Below are positions 7,764 to 15,799 of a DNA stretch of 33,726 nt, piece by piece. Origin of the DNA: Chthoniobacterales bacterium (GTDB taxonomy: Bacteria > Verrucomicrobiota > Verrucomicrobiia > Chthoniobacterales > UBA10450); assembly GCA_025934755.1 (NCBI GenBank), contig JAICWQ010000012.1, positions 1-33,726 of the forward strand, in the 5' to 3' direction. How positions within the stretch are numbered: the first letter of the stretch is position 1; every line of letters begins with the position of its first letter. Made by a program: the position numbers and the translations under genes. The notes beneath the pieces were generated by a model. That model was not told where the DNA came from. It worked only from the letters and a program-made list of their open reading frames with translations, and did no database searches.

Positions 7764-8215
7764 ATCCAGTTCGCCAGCAGCAAAACGATGACGAGCACAC
7801 GCATCACTTTTTTTTCCGCAATGGTGAGTTGAGCGAGACGGAATCGCCGCGCCCCTGTTGTTAAAACCGCCACTGCGTAAACATCGAAAATGGTTACCCC
7901 GCACAGAACAATGAAGATCAGAGGGTTCCACCGCAGCGCACCGATGAAATCGCCGTGAAAAAAACGGATCGCTGATCGAGTCATCCCGCAAGTGAGGCAG
8001 GGATGCCCTGTGAGATCGTGAAACGTGCACCGTGGCCAGGGTAATCCAATCCAAAGCCAAAGGCCGCCCGAAACGATTGTTAGGATTGAGACCGCCAGCC
8101 AGATCAGCTCGTAATCGGTTTCACCCGGTTGAAGCGATCGGGAACGAATTTGCACTGCGCCAAACTCAATGCTGGGCAGCGCTCCAGGCCCCGAGCGCGC
8201 CGAACATAAGCGCAA
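7730..8215 (-). CDS. DUF2752 membrane protein
   Basis: A protein of up to 161 residues with the DUF2752 core: WPRCTFHDLTGHPCLTCGMTR (paired Cys and the CGMTR motif) followed by FFHGDFIGALRWNPL, flanked by three or so membrane segments. The family has no known biochemical function; its members are small inner-membrane proteins. The 8215 ATG lies 50 bp inside the upstream Yip1-type gene. The GTG at 8155 (just after that gene's TGA at 8168-8166) gives a protein beginning near VQIRSRSLQPGE and may be the true start. The first 20 residues from 8215 do not look conserved. It is probably cotranscribed with the Yip1-like gene and ends convergently inside the pseudouridine synthase gene. Confidence 0.82.
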   Translation of the reverse strand: MRLCSARSGPGALPSIEFGAVQIRSRSLQPGETDYELIWLAVSILTIVSGGLWLWIGLPWPRCTFHDLTGHPCLTCGMTRSAIRFFHGDFIGALRWNPLIFIVLCGVTIFDVYAVAVLTTGARRFRLAQLTIAEKKVMRVLVIVLLLANWIYLLSRPPAIF

Positions 8216-9068
8216 TCAAAATGCCGCCTCCGCAGCAAACGATCAGCGGGAGCAAAACGGCCAGGACCGCGCGACCCGTCTCCGTCTCATGAGCGCGGGC
8301 GAGTCCAATGCAATAGACCACCAAGGCCCAGATGCCTGCGACAAAGCCGCCGCAAACCGGAATCATTTGGAGCGGGCCAGTTGATCCATGCGTGAAGGCG
8401 AGAACACGAAAGGTCGTCTCAAAACTTTGTTTCGCGCCGCCGACAATCATCAAACAGACATGGACAATCGCGGCGCCGATGAACATCCAAATGCAAATGA
8501 AGACCGGAAGAAAAATAATAAACAGGATGGAGCCGAGGCCCATCCCCGCCATCATCGCAAAAGCGTTATGGCTCCGATTGCCAAAGAATCCGAGCGACTG
8601 CAGTCCCATTGAAAAAAGAAACGAAACCGCGCCGCCAATACTGCCTCCGATCACTGCGTAAAGTAATGGTTCCCCGAACCCGCCTTCGCGTCGCATAGCC
8701 GTGAACGCCTCGCTTGGCCGGGTGAGGACCATTTGCAAGGTTTCGATAAATGCGCTGAACAATCCTTTGCTGTGCCGTTCATCCCAGGGCAATCCGCTTC
8801 GCGGGGCGGCGGCGGTGTTTGGCACTACCACCGCCGAAGGCGACGAAGTGGCCGATGTCTGCGGTGGAGGCGCCCCAGGGCTGGACGTCGCGGTGGAAAA
8901 GTCGCCGGCGAACTCGGCAAACTGCGAAAGCGGTTGCCAACTTGCCATGCCCTCTTTCCATCCGAGATCGCTCGGCAGAAAGCGGCCGGCGCGGATACTC
9001 TCGCGAACCTGTTCCTCCGGAAATGCGCCCAGACTCGTTGCGCCCCGATTAACGTGGATCGTCGCCAT
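8166..9068 (-). CDS. GYF_2 plus Yip1-type membrane protein
   Basis: Three parts are visible in 300 residues. Residues 1-55 form a GYF_2 (DUF4339) domain (MATIHVNRGATSLGAFPEEQVRESIRAG, then the DLGWKEGMASWQPL core), thought to bind proline-rich or peptide partners. Residues 56-95 are a Pro/Ser/Thr/Ala linker. The rest is a Yip1-like bundle of about five membrane segments. The GYF-linker-Yip1 combination is common in Verrucomicrobia and Planctomycetes with unknown function; membrane trafficking or envelope organisation is only an analogy from eukaryotic Yip1. The start ATG is well placed, since the GYF domain begins immediately. The TGA overlaps the DUF2752 gene region. Confidence 0.82.
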   Translation of the reverse strand: MATIHVNRGATSLGAFPEEQVRESIRAGRFLPSDLGWKEGMASWQPLSQFAEFAGDFSTATSSPGAPPPQTSATSSPSAVVVPNTAAAPRSGLPWDERHSKGLFSAFIETLQMVLTRPSEAFTAMRREGGFGEPLLYAVIGGSIGGAVSFLFSMGLQSLGFFGNRSHNAFAMMAGMGLGSILFIIFLPVFICIWMFIGAAIVHVCLMIVGGAKQSFETTFRVLAFTHGSTGPLQMIPVCGGFVAGIWALVVYCIGLARAHETETGRAVLAVLLPLIVCCGGGILIALMFGALGAWSAAQH

Positions 9069-9145
9069 AACGCTCGCGTTCTAGTAAGCGGAGCGGCCAA
9101 AGTCAATCGCGTTGCGCGGTTGATTCGTTAAATCGTTACACCGTC

Positions 9146-9164
9146 GAATCGGATTTACCGATTC
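9146..9164. terminator. Hairpin after the AlkA-like gene
   Basis: GAATCGG (9146-9152), five-base loop, CCGATTC (9158-9164): a perfect 7-bp stem in the 123-bp gap between two leftward genes, 28 bases past the stop of the glycosylase gene. There is no strong T-run, so terminator function is only possible. Confidence 0.4.
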
Positions 9165-9191
9165 TTGATTCACCAATCTCCAGTCACGATC

Positions 9192-9821
9192 CTAATCGAA
9201 TCGATTGGTCTTCTTCGGCACGTCCAGGGCCCGCCAGAAATACCACGCCGCGACCGACCGGTGCGGGCGGAACTTTTCCCCGAGCTTCATCAGCTGTTTT
9301 GGCTTCGGAAGGTTTCGGCGCCCAAACGTTTTGGCGAACCCTTTTTGCACTCCGTAGTCGTGCACCGGCCAGACATCAGGCCGCCCAAGATCGAAAAGAA
9401 GAAGCATTTCAACAGTCCAGCGGCCAATCCCACGAACGCTGATCAGGCGTTCAATGATTTCTTCATCGGTCATCTTCACGAGCGCGCGGGCCGAGGGCAC
9501 TGTCCCGTCGATCGTTTTGGCCGCGAGGTCCTTTAACGCAGCGACTTTGCTCCGCGAAAGCCCGGCCGCCCGAAGTTTTTCGTCCGGCGTTTTCAAAACC
9601 AGATGGGGATCGAGATTTTTTCGCCGCGGATAAAGGGCCCGCACCCGTTTCCAGATTGTCGCGGCCGCTTTTCCGCTCAGTTGTTGATACGCGATCGATT
9701 CCGCAAGCGCCTCGAACGGGCGAACCGGTCCCCGCGGCTTTACCTTGTACCGGAGCGAACGCGCGATCAGCGCAGCCATTCTCGGGTCTGTCGCCGACAG
9801 GTGATCTTCAGGTGTCGCCAT
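9192..9821 (-). CDS. DNA-3-methyladenine glycosylase II-type enzyme (HhH-GPD)
   Basis: Base-excision repair enzyme that removes alkylated purines. The 209 residues contain the HhH-GPD fold: an early helix block (FEALAESIAYQQLSGKAA) and the helix-hairpin-helix ISVRGIGRWTVEMLLLF at about 127-143. The catalytic aspartate is D155 in VWPVHDYGV. It lacks the N-terminal AlkA domain of E. coli AlkA (282 residues), like the shorter MAG/AlkA proteins of many bacteria. It is monofunctional by type, since the catalytic Lys of the Nth/OGG1 branch is absent. A divergent UPF0173 gene starts 63 bp away. No operator for an Ada-like regulator is recognisable. Confidence 0.9.
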   Translation of the reverse strand: MATPEDHLSATDPRMAALIARSLRYKVKPRGPVRPFEALAESIAYQQLSGKAAATIWKRVRALYPRRKNLDPHLVLKTPDEKLRAAGLSRSKVAALKDLAAKTIDGTVPSARALVKMTDEEIIERLISVRGIGRWTVEMLLLFDLGRPDVWPVHDYGVQKGFAKTFGRRNLPKPKQLMKLGEKFRPHRSVAAWYFWRALDVPKKTNRFD

Positions 9822-9884
9822 GCCCGTTTCTTTTCGCTCAGGAAAATGTTTTGCTCAACCGCGTGTTTTCGTTTTGGTGAGAAA

Positions 9885-10628
9885 ATGACAACGCAGCTTA
9901 CTTGGTACGGACAATCCGGTTATAAAATCATCACTCCCGGGGGGAAAGTTCTCTTGATCGATCCCTGGCTGACGAATCCCCTCTTCGATAAAGCAAAGGA
10001 TGAATTGGCAAACTTGAGGGCGGTTGATTTCATCCTCCTCACGCACGGGCACGGCGATCATGTCGGCGACTCTGTCGAAATCGCCAGGAAAACCGGAGCG
10101 AAGCTCGTGGCGAACGTCGATCTTTCCGCCGCGGTTGTCAGCGTGCTTGGTTATCCGAGCGACCAGGCCGGCGCCGAGACCACCGGACATATCGGCGGCC
10201 AACTCACCTTGCTGGGCGGCGAGGTGAAGGTTTGTTTCGTGCCCGCCATGCACGGATCAACCGTGCGGAAAGATGAAAATTCTCCGCCAGTCGCGGCCGG
10301 CATGCCGACAGGCCTCGTCGTTTCCATTCGCAACGGTCCAACGATCTATCACACCGGCGATACCGGGTTCTTTTCCGATATGGCCCGCATTTCCGATCAC
10401 AACCCGATCGACCTCATGCTGGTTTGCATCGGGGATCATTTCACCATGGGACCAATCGGCGCAGCCGAAGCGGTAAACCTGGTCGCACCAAAAATAACTA
10501 TTCCGAATCACTACGCGACGTTCCCGGTGCTGACCGGAACGCCGGAAGAGTTTGGCGCTGAGTTGGAGAAAATCGGCGCCAAAACAGAGCTACGCGTGAT
10601 GAAGGTCGGCGAAACGATTATAATCTGA
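9885..10628 (+). CDS. UPF0173 metallo-beta-lactamase-fold hydrolase
   Basis: A 247-residue MBL-fold protein of the UPF0173 (YtkL-like) group. The metal ligands are in LLTHGHGDHVGD (H54, H56, D58, H59), with further ligands in AMHGS near 125 and YHTGDTGFF near 156; PNHYATFPVL near the end supplies the last histidine. The substrate is unknown; the family hydrolyses ester- or phosphodiester-type substrates in vitro at best. The start at 9885 gives the typical MTTQLTWYGQSGYKI N-terminus; the longer open frame back to 9603 lies over the divergent glycosylase gene and is spurious. Length and motifs are complete. Confidence 0.9.
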   Translation: MTTQLTWYGQSGYKIITPGGKVLLIDPWLTNPLFDKAKDELANLRAVDFILLTHGHGDHVGDSVEIARKTGAKLVANVDLSAAVVSVLGYPSDQAGAETTGHIGGQLTLLGGEVKVCFVPAMHGSTVRKDENSPPVAAGMPTGLVVSIRNGPTIYHTGDTGFFSDMARISDHNPIDLMLVCIGDHFTMGPIGAAEAVNLVAPKITIPNHYATFPVLTGTPEEFGAELEKIGAKTELRVMKVGETIII

Positions 10629-10700
10629 ACGGGAAATCGAGGGGATCGCTAAAAACCTTTGAAGTCAACGCGATCACAACCGTCCAAGAAGAGGGCAAAG

Positions 10701-11750
10701 ATGGGAATTTTAGCGGACGGGGCAGCTTTGGTTGGGAATCTGGTTCCAGGCGGTTTGATCACGGCCGCGAGCAAAATAGTGGAAGCGCCGTTGGGGCTGG
10801 CAAACGTTGCCACCCGCCTGGTTGAGGCGATTGCACTCAATTCGGTGTGGGAAAAGCGGCGCGGCGGACGCGTCGTTGTCTATAAACGCCGCAACCTCCA
10901 CAGCGAGCAGCTGGCTGACCTGACCAATCTTTACTTTCGCGTGGCTAATATTCCAATTCGTTTCTGGAGCAAACTGGATGAATGGCGACGATGGGAAGTC
11001 GACTGCTTCGAAATGCTGAACGGCGATCACTTTCACGCCTGCGCAACCGGAAAACGCTGCGTGGTTGCGGAAAAGTTACCGGGCGAAAGTTTGTGGGAAC
11101 ATCTGAATCGCGGCACGCTCACACGAAAGATGCTTCGGGCGGCAGCGTTCGAGTTTCGACGCGCTCATCAATTCTGGAGTGACGAATTTCGCGGGCGATG
11201 GTCACACGGCGATGCCAGCATCACGAATTTAATCTACGATGCGAAGACGAACCGCGCCCGCTTCATTGACTTCGAGATTTATCATGACAAATCCCTCTCG
11301 GCCGCGGCGCGACAGGCGGACGACTTGCTTGTATTCCTGCTCGATTTGGTGGGAACGGTGCCGACCCGGCAATGGCTGGCGTTTTCCACGACGTTCCTCG
11401 AAGCCTACGGCGATGCGAAAGTTATCGCTCAACTTCGCAAACAACTCGATCTGCCCGGCGGCCTGGCCTGGATTTGGTGGGGCGTGCGCACGAATTTCAC
11501 CAATCCGGCAAAAGTGAAGAAACGTCTCGGAAATTTAAACCGCGCTATCGCGAAACTGAACCTTCAGGAAGGCACGACCGCGGTTCGCTCGCGGAGCAAA
11601 CGTCGTCCTTCAATCAATTGCCAGGTCACAAGGCCCGGAATTCCGAAGCCAAGTTCTCGCACGCGTGCGATGACCGACAAGGCCAAGCCGATTTCTCCGC
11701 ATTTAAACGCATTAGTCGCCAGCCCCAGAAGACAGGCAATGCCGAAGTAG
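10701..11750 (+). CDS. Protein kinase-fold (LPS/Kdo kinase- or APH-like) phosphotransferase
   Basis: A 349-residue cytosolic protein with kinase-fold landmarks: a lysine-bearing strand (VVVYKRR, K62), a catalytic loop SHGDASITNL with HGD at 169-171 and N176, and the metal-binding DFE at 190-192 in ARFIDFEIYH. The pattern resembles lipopolysaccharide (Kdo/Waa) kinases and RIO/APH-like enzymes. With a flippase and PAP2 gene next door, an envelope-lipid or sugar substrate is plausible. The ATG at 10701 has GAAGAGGG just upstream; the longer frame begins with TTG at 10659. The last ~60 residues lie antisense to the neighbouring flippase gene and look non-conserved, so the domain proper ends near residue 290. 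Confidence 0.68.
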   Translation: MGILADGAALVGNLVPGGLITAASKIVEAPLGLANVATRLVEAIALNSVWEKRRGGRVVVYKRRNLHSEQLADLTNLYFRVANIPIRFWSKLDEWRRWEVDCFEMLNGDHFHACATGKRCVVAEKLPGESLWEHLNRGTLTRKMLRAAAFEFRRAHQFWSDEFRGRWSHGDASITNLIYDAKTNRARFIDFEIYHDKSLSAAARQADDLLVFLLDLVGTVPTRQWLAFSTTFLEAYGDAKVIAQLRKQLDLPGGLAWIWWGVRTNFTNPAKVKKRLGNLNRAIAKLNLQEGTTAVRSRSKRRPSINCQVTRPGIPKPSSRTRAMTDKAKPISPHLNALVASPRRQAMPK

Positions 11751-12592
11751 CCGGCTTCCTGGACGCCCAGGCCCGCCGGCACCACGAAAGCAGCCGATCG
11801 AATTGTCAGCGCCATGCTTTGAAGAATGATCGCATTGGCAATCGTGGCGTGAAGATTCAGCGCCCACAACGCGATATAAATTTCGCCCGAGTTGAGAATC
11901 AACGAAAGAATTGTCCACCCGCAGCATGCCATCGCCGCTCGCCGTCGCGCATAGACGGAACGGACCGTCTCATCAAGGGTAGCACCGCTCTGGACCAGCG
12001 ATTGCCATTCCGGCGAGTTCGCCAGCTTCGCAATCATTCGGGCGAGAAACCCAAACATGCCGCGGCGCTGCACGAAATAAAAACCCCCAACCGCGGCGAT
12101 TCCGATAACCGTCCCAATAATCGTCGGTCCGACAAGACTTTTCTGGCCGGTTGCATTCACCAAAAGGACAACGCCGAGCAGAGTGAAAGCCGCTTGCGTG
12201 AAAACGCCAAGAGTAAGATCGACCAGAACCGTCGCGGCAGCGACAGGAACGGGTGTTCCGCTAATTGCGGCCAGCCGCGCGCGCACAATGTCGCCTCCCA
12301 CGGCGGCAGACGGGATCAGAGTGCTGACCGATTCACCGATCCAGCGCATCCAATAAATTCTTCGCAGCCGGGGACGCTCGGCTCGTGGAAACAAAACCCA
12401 CCAGGCAAGCGAGTCCAAAAATACCGGAACCAAGAAGTGGTAAGCAATGACGGCCAAAAGAGCCCAGCCGGCAGTGGCAATCGCAGAACCGACCTGGCCG
12501 GCGCCTTCCCGGATCAGGAGTCCGGTGAATAAGGCGGCTCCGGCAAATCCGAGCAGATAAAAAGTTAAGCGAACTTTATTAGGAACTTTCAT
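11564..12592 (-). CDS. LPG-synthase-type flippase domain membrane protein
   Basis: A 342-residue integral membrane protein with about eight hydrophobic segments. The signature of the lysylphosphatidylglycerol synthase TM/UPF0104 family is present: WMRWIGESVSTLIPSAAVGGDIVRA near residue 82, and SAAFVVPAGLGVQEAG near 275. Such proteins move lipids or act beside hopanoid and envelope genes (HpnL-like members exist). The MprF-like catalytic domain is absent. The gene is convergent with the kinase-fold gene and overlaps it by 187 bp. It lies 93 bp from the PAP2 gene, also leftward, so PAP2 then flippase is a likely transcription unit for lipid handling at the inner membrane. The exact cargo is unknown. 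Confidence 0.82.
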   Translation of the reverse strand: MKVPNKVRLTFYLLGFAGAALFTGLLIREGAGQVGSAIATAGWALLAVIAYHFLVPVFLDSLAWWVLFPRAERPRLRRIYWMRWIGESVSTLIPSAAVGGDIVRARLAAISGTPVPVAAATVLVDLTLGVFTQAAFTLLGVVLLVNATGQKSLVGPTIIGTVIGIAAVGGFYFVQRRGMFGFLARMIAKLANSPEWQSLVQSGATLDETVRSVYARRRAAMACCGWTILSLILNSGEIYIALWALNLHATIANAIILQSMALTIRSAAFVVPAGLGVQEAGYFGIACLLGLATNAFKCGEIGLALSVIARVRELGFGIPGLVTWQLIEGRRLLRERTAVVPS

Positions 12593-12685
12593 CCAAGTAA
12601 AAGACGGTATCGCGAAAAGAACGGTTTAGCGTCGAATGCTAACACTAAACGCCTGTGAGCGCGTTCCTGGATGGCTGAGACTAGC

Positions 12686-13438
12686 CTAAATGACCGAATT
12701 CGCTGGCGGCGACGCGACAACATCGTCGGTCTGCACCATCGCGGGAACCAACTGGGACTCCGGTTCGGGAAGCACACTTTCCATGACCGGCCGCAACGCG
12801 AGTCGACGCAATGGCCGGGCGGCGAACAAACAAATTATTAGCCACGCCATTCCGAAAAACATTCCAGCCAGGACATCCGTAACATAATGCGCTCCGAGCG
12901 CGATTCGGCTGAATCCCACCATAGCGACGACAAACATGGCGCCTGAAAACAGTAGAACGCGGCCCCGACGACCCTTAATTAGAGGAAAGACGAAAAGCGC
13001 GATCTGCCCATAAAGCAGGGTGGCGCCAATGGTGTGCCCGCTGGCAAAACTGTAGCCAGACCAATCGACAAACCAGCCATCAACGAACGGGCGATGCCGA
13101 TGGACTAAAATTTTTACCAACTCGTTCAATAACATTCCGCCCGGAACGGCTACGACCATCATCGCCAGGGAAAGCCACCACCGCTTGAAAATGAACAGTA
13201 GCACCGCAACTGCAAGCACGACGCCGATCCATTCGCTCGAGCCAAATTCGGTGATCCCGCGCAATACCGCTACGAACTTGTGGGTCAGGTGGGCGTGAAA
13301 CCAAGTCGCAGTGCCGTGATCGACACCGGCAAGCGGATTCGCAAATGCTAAAGGGGGATTTATCACAGGCGGGCCGCGAAATGTAGTAGCAAAATCAAGC
13401 CCGTCAACCCGAAAGCTTCGGGTAAAATGCCCAATCAT
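12686..13438 (-). CDS. PAP2-family membrane phosphatase
   Basis: A 250-residue membrane phosphatase with all three PAP2 signature blocks: K-x6-RP at 109-117 (KILVHRHRP), SGHT at 133-136, and SRIALGAHYVTDV at 177-189 with the catalytic histidine H184. Enzymes of this family dephosphorylate lipid phosphates such as undecaprenyl-diphosphate, phosphatidate or phosphatidylglycerol-phosphate on the periplasmic side. Five to six membrane segments surround the motifs. A long charged C-terminal tail (after about 215) is polar and acidic, of no known role. It is followed by the flippase gene. Likely a UppP/PgpB-type activity; the substrate is inferred only. Confidence 0.9.
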   Translation of the reverse strand: MIGHFTRSFRVDGLDFATTFRGPPVINPPLAFANPLAGVDHGTATWFHAHLTHKFVAVLRGITEFGSSEWIGVVLAVAVLLFIFKRWWLSLAMMVVAVPGGMLLNELVKILVHRHRPFVDGWFVDWSGYSFASGHTIGATLLYGQIALFVFPLIKGRRGRVLLFSGAMFVVAMVGFSRIALGAHYVTDVLAGMFFGMAWLIICLFAARPLRRLALRPVMESVLPEPESQLVPAMVQTDDVVASPPANSVI

Positions 13439-13548
13439 TATTTGCCGGCCAGCCAGCCCAAAGCTTGCTTGCTAGAGACAAAATAATGGGATACACGGGG
13501 CTTGGCTCGCAAATGCGAACAAAGGATCGACAGCCAGTGCTTTAACCT

Positions 13549-14520
13549 ATGAATCGCCTTATCCTCGCCTTAACCGTCAGTTCGTTCTCTTTCGCCTTCT
13601 CCGCTTTTGCCGGAACGGCGATGGAATTACAGCCCGCTCCGTCGCCCGCTCAGGACGAAAACAAGAATTCCACCGACATCTTCAATTACGAGACCACTTA
13701 TACGGGCAAGAGTGATTTTCAACAGTACAACGGCCGGTTTGGCGAAGGCGATTCGCTCTATGACGACCTTAGCTACGCCCATCGGTTCTTGATCACTGGA
13801 AACTGGTACCTGCGGCTCGGCGCCGAGTACGAACGCTTCGATTTCGGTGGTGACAACGGGCATAACCGCTTGGCCGTGTCCGGGTGCCCTTCCTGCGGAA
13901 TCATCGGTAGTAACAATGGATTACCCGATCATTTGCAGACGGTTCACGCCCTCCTCGCCTACGAGTACATTGTCCACGATCACGCCGGCGCGGGCATCGA
14001 GCTCGATCCGGGTGTTTATTTTGAAGATCACGTCGACGGTGGCGCGTTTGATATTCCCTGGAAAGTTTGGGTCTCTTTTCCGTTGAAGAAGGACAAAATT
14101 TTTGGAGTGATCGGCGCGGGGGGTTCGCTCAACTCAAATCCGATTGCCGCGCCGGGTGGCGGGTTGATCTGGCTTTTCACCGATCACCTGCGTCTCGAAG
14201 GCGTCTTTCCGAAGCCGGCGCTGGTTTACAATCCGAACGACGACTGGGAATTTCGGATCGCTGGAAATCTTTACTATGAAAGTTTTCGGACGGATAACGT
14301 GATCACGCCAGCGCTCAAATTGCGGGTCCACGATCCAGTCGTCCAATACAGCGAGGATCGGGCTGGAATCCAGGCGACCTATTCGCATTTCAAACCGTTC
14401 GACCTCACTCTGGACGTCGGTTGCACCATCCGGCGCGAATTCGATTTTTTCCGCGCCGAAGCATCGGTAAAGACCGATCCAGCGCCCTACGTCAGGTTTG
14501 CGGTCGAAGCGAAGTTTTAG
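13549..14520 (+). CDS. Secreted outer-membrane beta-barrel-like protein
   Basis: A 323-residue protein with a clear signal peptide: MNRL, hydrophobic core, cleavage probably after AFA near residue 21. The mature part alternates hydrophobic and polar residues in short strands with aromatic girdles (NWYLRLGAEYERFDFG, DHLRLEGVFPKPALVY, WEFRIAGNLYYESF) and ends VRFAVEAKF, with a terminal aromatic residue as in BamA-recognised barrels. I do not recognise a named function; similar proteins are annotated as hypothetical outer-membrane proteins in Verrucomicrobia. A pair of cysteines (GCPSCG) lies in a loop near residue 114. It ends convergently with the SCP2 gene, stop codons overlapping by four bases. 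Confidence 0.7.
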   Translation: MNRLILALTVSSFSFAFSAFAGTAMELQPAPSPAQDENKNSTDIFNYETTYTGKSDFQQYNGRFGEGDSLYDDLSYAHRFLITGNWYLRLGAEYERFDFGGDNGHNRLAVSGCPSCGIIGSNNGLPDHLQTVHALLAYEYIVHDHAGAGIELDPGVYFEDHVDGGAFDIPWKVWVSFPLKKDKIFGVIGAGGSLNSNPIAAPGGGLIWLFTDHLRLEGVFPKPALVYNPNDDWEFRIAGNLYYESFRTDNVITPALKLRVHDPVVQYSEDRAGIQATYSHFKPFDLTLDVGCTIRREFDFFRAEASVKTDPAPYVRFAVEAKF

Positions 14521-14906
14521 GGGAAAATCTCGTCCAGCTTGCGCGCCATGGACTGCGGCCCGTGGACCTTCAGGCGCCCGGTCATAAACGCCCATGTGCC
14601 TTTGAGTTTACCGTTGCACATCGCCACCCAATCGTTGTCGCTGGTAATGAAAGTAACGGTGGGATTATCGATCTTCCCCTTCCCCATCGTAAATTTTCCG
14701 TCTTCGACATCGATCCACCAGTCGCCGCCGTTAGGCCCACTGAGGTTCCACTGATATTTTACGTGTACGCCTTTGGCCTTGTCCGCCTTGAAGCTGCCGC
14801 GCATTCCATCGAACACTTGTTGCGGGGTCGAATTCTCTTCAGCCCCACAAATACTTGAAAGCGCGAGGGTGAGCATTAACACGAGACAGATACGATTCGT
14901 TTTCAT
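14517..14906 (-). CDS. Exported SCP2 sterol-binding-domain protein
   Basis: A 129-residue protein: signal peptide (MKTNRICLVLMLTLALSSICG, cleavage near CGA/EEN), then an SCP2-like lipid-binding fold. Family features are TPQQVFDGMRGSF, the DWWIDVEDGKF turn, the NPTVTFITSDNDWVAMCNGKL strand-helix and GRLKVHGPQSMARKLDEIF at the end. SCP2 domains bind sterols, acyl chains or other hydrophobic ligands. Most bacterial copies are cytosolic, so export to the periplasm is notable and suggests lipid carriage or sensing there. It lies near a flippase and PAP2 gene but is not cotranscribed with them. It overlaps the stop of the barrel gene by four bases. Confidence 0.82.
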   Translation of the reverse strand: MKTNRICLVLMLTLALSSICGAEENSTPQQVFDGMRGSFKADKAKGVHVKYQWNLSGPNGGDWWIDVEDGKFTMGKGKIDNPTVTFITSDNDWVAMCNGKLKGTWAFMTGRLKVHGPQSMARKLDEIFP

Positions 14907-14944
14907 CCCAATGGTAATCGATGGCGCGAAGGTAATTGGCCGCT

Positions 14945-15739
14945 TCAGTTGATGTTGTATAACTCAGCGCGCCGGTGCGCAAATGCCGGCACCCTGTTAC
15001 GAATATCGGCGACAGACTCGATCGAAATCTGCGCCTGAATCAACTCCTCGCCGTCGGAAGACGCGCTCGCGAGAATTTCACCGGAAGGATCGATAATCAT
15101 CGAACCTCCACACAATTTGACGCCGTCATCAGTGCCAACGCGATTCGCGACAACGAAGTAACTTTGATTCTCAACCGCGCGGGCCCGGGCGAGAATCTGT
15201 AAATGTTCCGCGCGCACGACCGGCCAGGCGGACGAATTCACGATCACATTCGCGCCGTTCTTCACTACAAGGGTACGAGCCATTTCCGGAAAACGCAGGT
15301 CATAACAAATGCTCAGTCCAATTTTGAAATCGCTCATCTCGCAGGCGACGAATTCGTTCCCCGGCGAAAAACAAACCCGCTCGTCGAGGGGCGCCGCCGT
15401 CACCAAATGAGTTTTGCGGTATTTGCCGAGTAGCTCGCCGTCCGGACCGACAAAAACTTGCCCGTTAAAGATCAAATCGCCCTCCCGATCAGAAATGCCG
15501 GCCACGATTGCAATCGAGTTCTCTTTGGCGATTCGCTGCAATTCAGCCACGGCACCGTCGCTCCACGATCGAGCGTATTTTTGGATTACCGGCATCGAGT
15601 AACCGGTGTCGACCATCTCTGGAAACACAACGAGCTCTGCGCCCGACCCTTTCGACCGCGCCGTGAAGTCGCGCAGCTTGCCCATATTCGTGTCGAAATT
15701 TCCGAGCTCACAGGAAATCTGGGCCGCCGCCACTTTCAT
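14945..15739 (-). CDS. Nitrilase-superfamily carbon-nitrogen hydrolase
   Basis: A 264-residue cytosolic amidase with the complete Glu-Lys-Cys triad: E41 in VVFPEM, K109 in KYRKTHL and C145 in SICYDLRFPE. The N-terminus MKVAAAQISCELGNF is typical. Length and blocks suit the omega-amidase/YafV or Nit1-Nit2 group that hydrolyses small amides such as alpha-ketoglutaramate or deaminated glutathione; which of them is not resolvable. The ATG at 15739 is preferred over a TTG three codons upstream (15748), which sits beside repeat copy B. It follows the MFS gene on the same strand, separated only by that repeat. Confidence 0.9.
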   Translation of the reverse strand: MKVAAAQISCELGNFDTNMGKLRDFTARSKGSGAELVVFPEMVDTGYSMPVIQKYARSWSDGAVAELQRIAKENSIAIVAGISDREGDLIFNGQVFVGPDGELLGKYRKTHLVTAAPLDERVCFSPGNEFVACEMSDFKIGLSICYDLRFPEMARTLVVKNGANVIVNSSAWPVVRAEHLQILARARAVENQSYFVVANRVGTDDGVKLCGGSMIIDPSGEILASASSDGEELIQAQISIESVADIRNRVPAFAHRRAELYNIN

Positions 15740-15748
15740 GATGTTCAA

Positions 15749-15799
15749 GGTAGCGGCGGTTCACGGAACCGTCACGGGCGATTGAGGTCCATCGCCTAC
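15749..15799. repeat. Cloverleaf palindromic repeat, copy B (degenerate)
   Basis: GGTAGC, then hairpin GGCGGTTC/GAACCGTC (one mismatch, loop ACG), a short linker, hairpin GGCGATTGA/TCCATCGCC (one mismatch), and CTAC. It lies between the MFS and nitrilase genes. The TAG of the MFS gene is taken from its right end (15798-15796). Confidence 0.75.

Noticed and set aside
9603-9884. N-terminal extension of the UPF0173 protein
   Set aside because: Lies over the divergent glycosylase gene; the family N-terminus begins at the ATG at 9885.
11372-12532. 386-codon open frame on the plus strand
   Set aside because: It runs antisense to the flippase gene, is rich in Arg/Asn/Gln/Ser without any fold signature, and the minus strand has clear family motifs.
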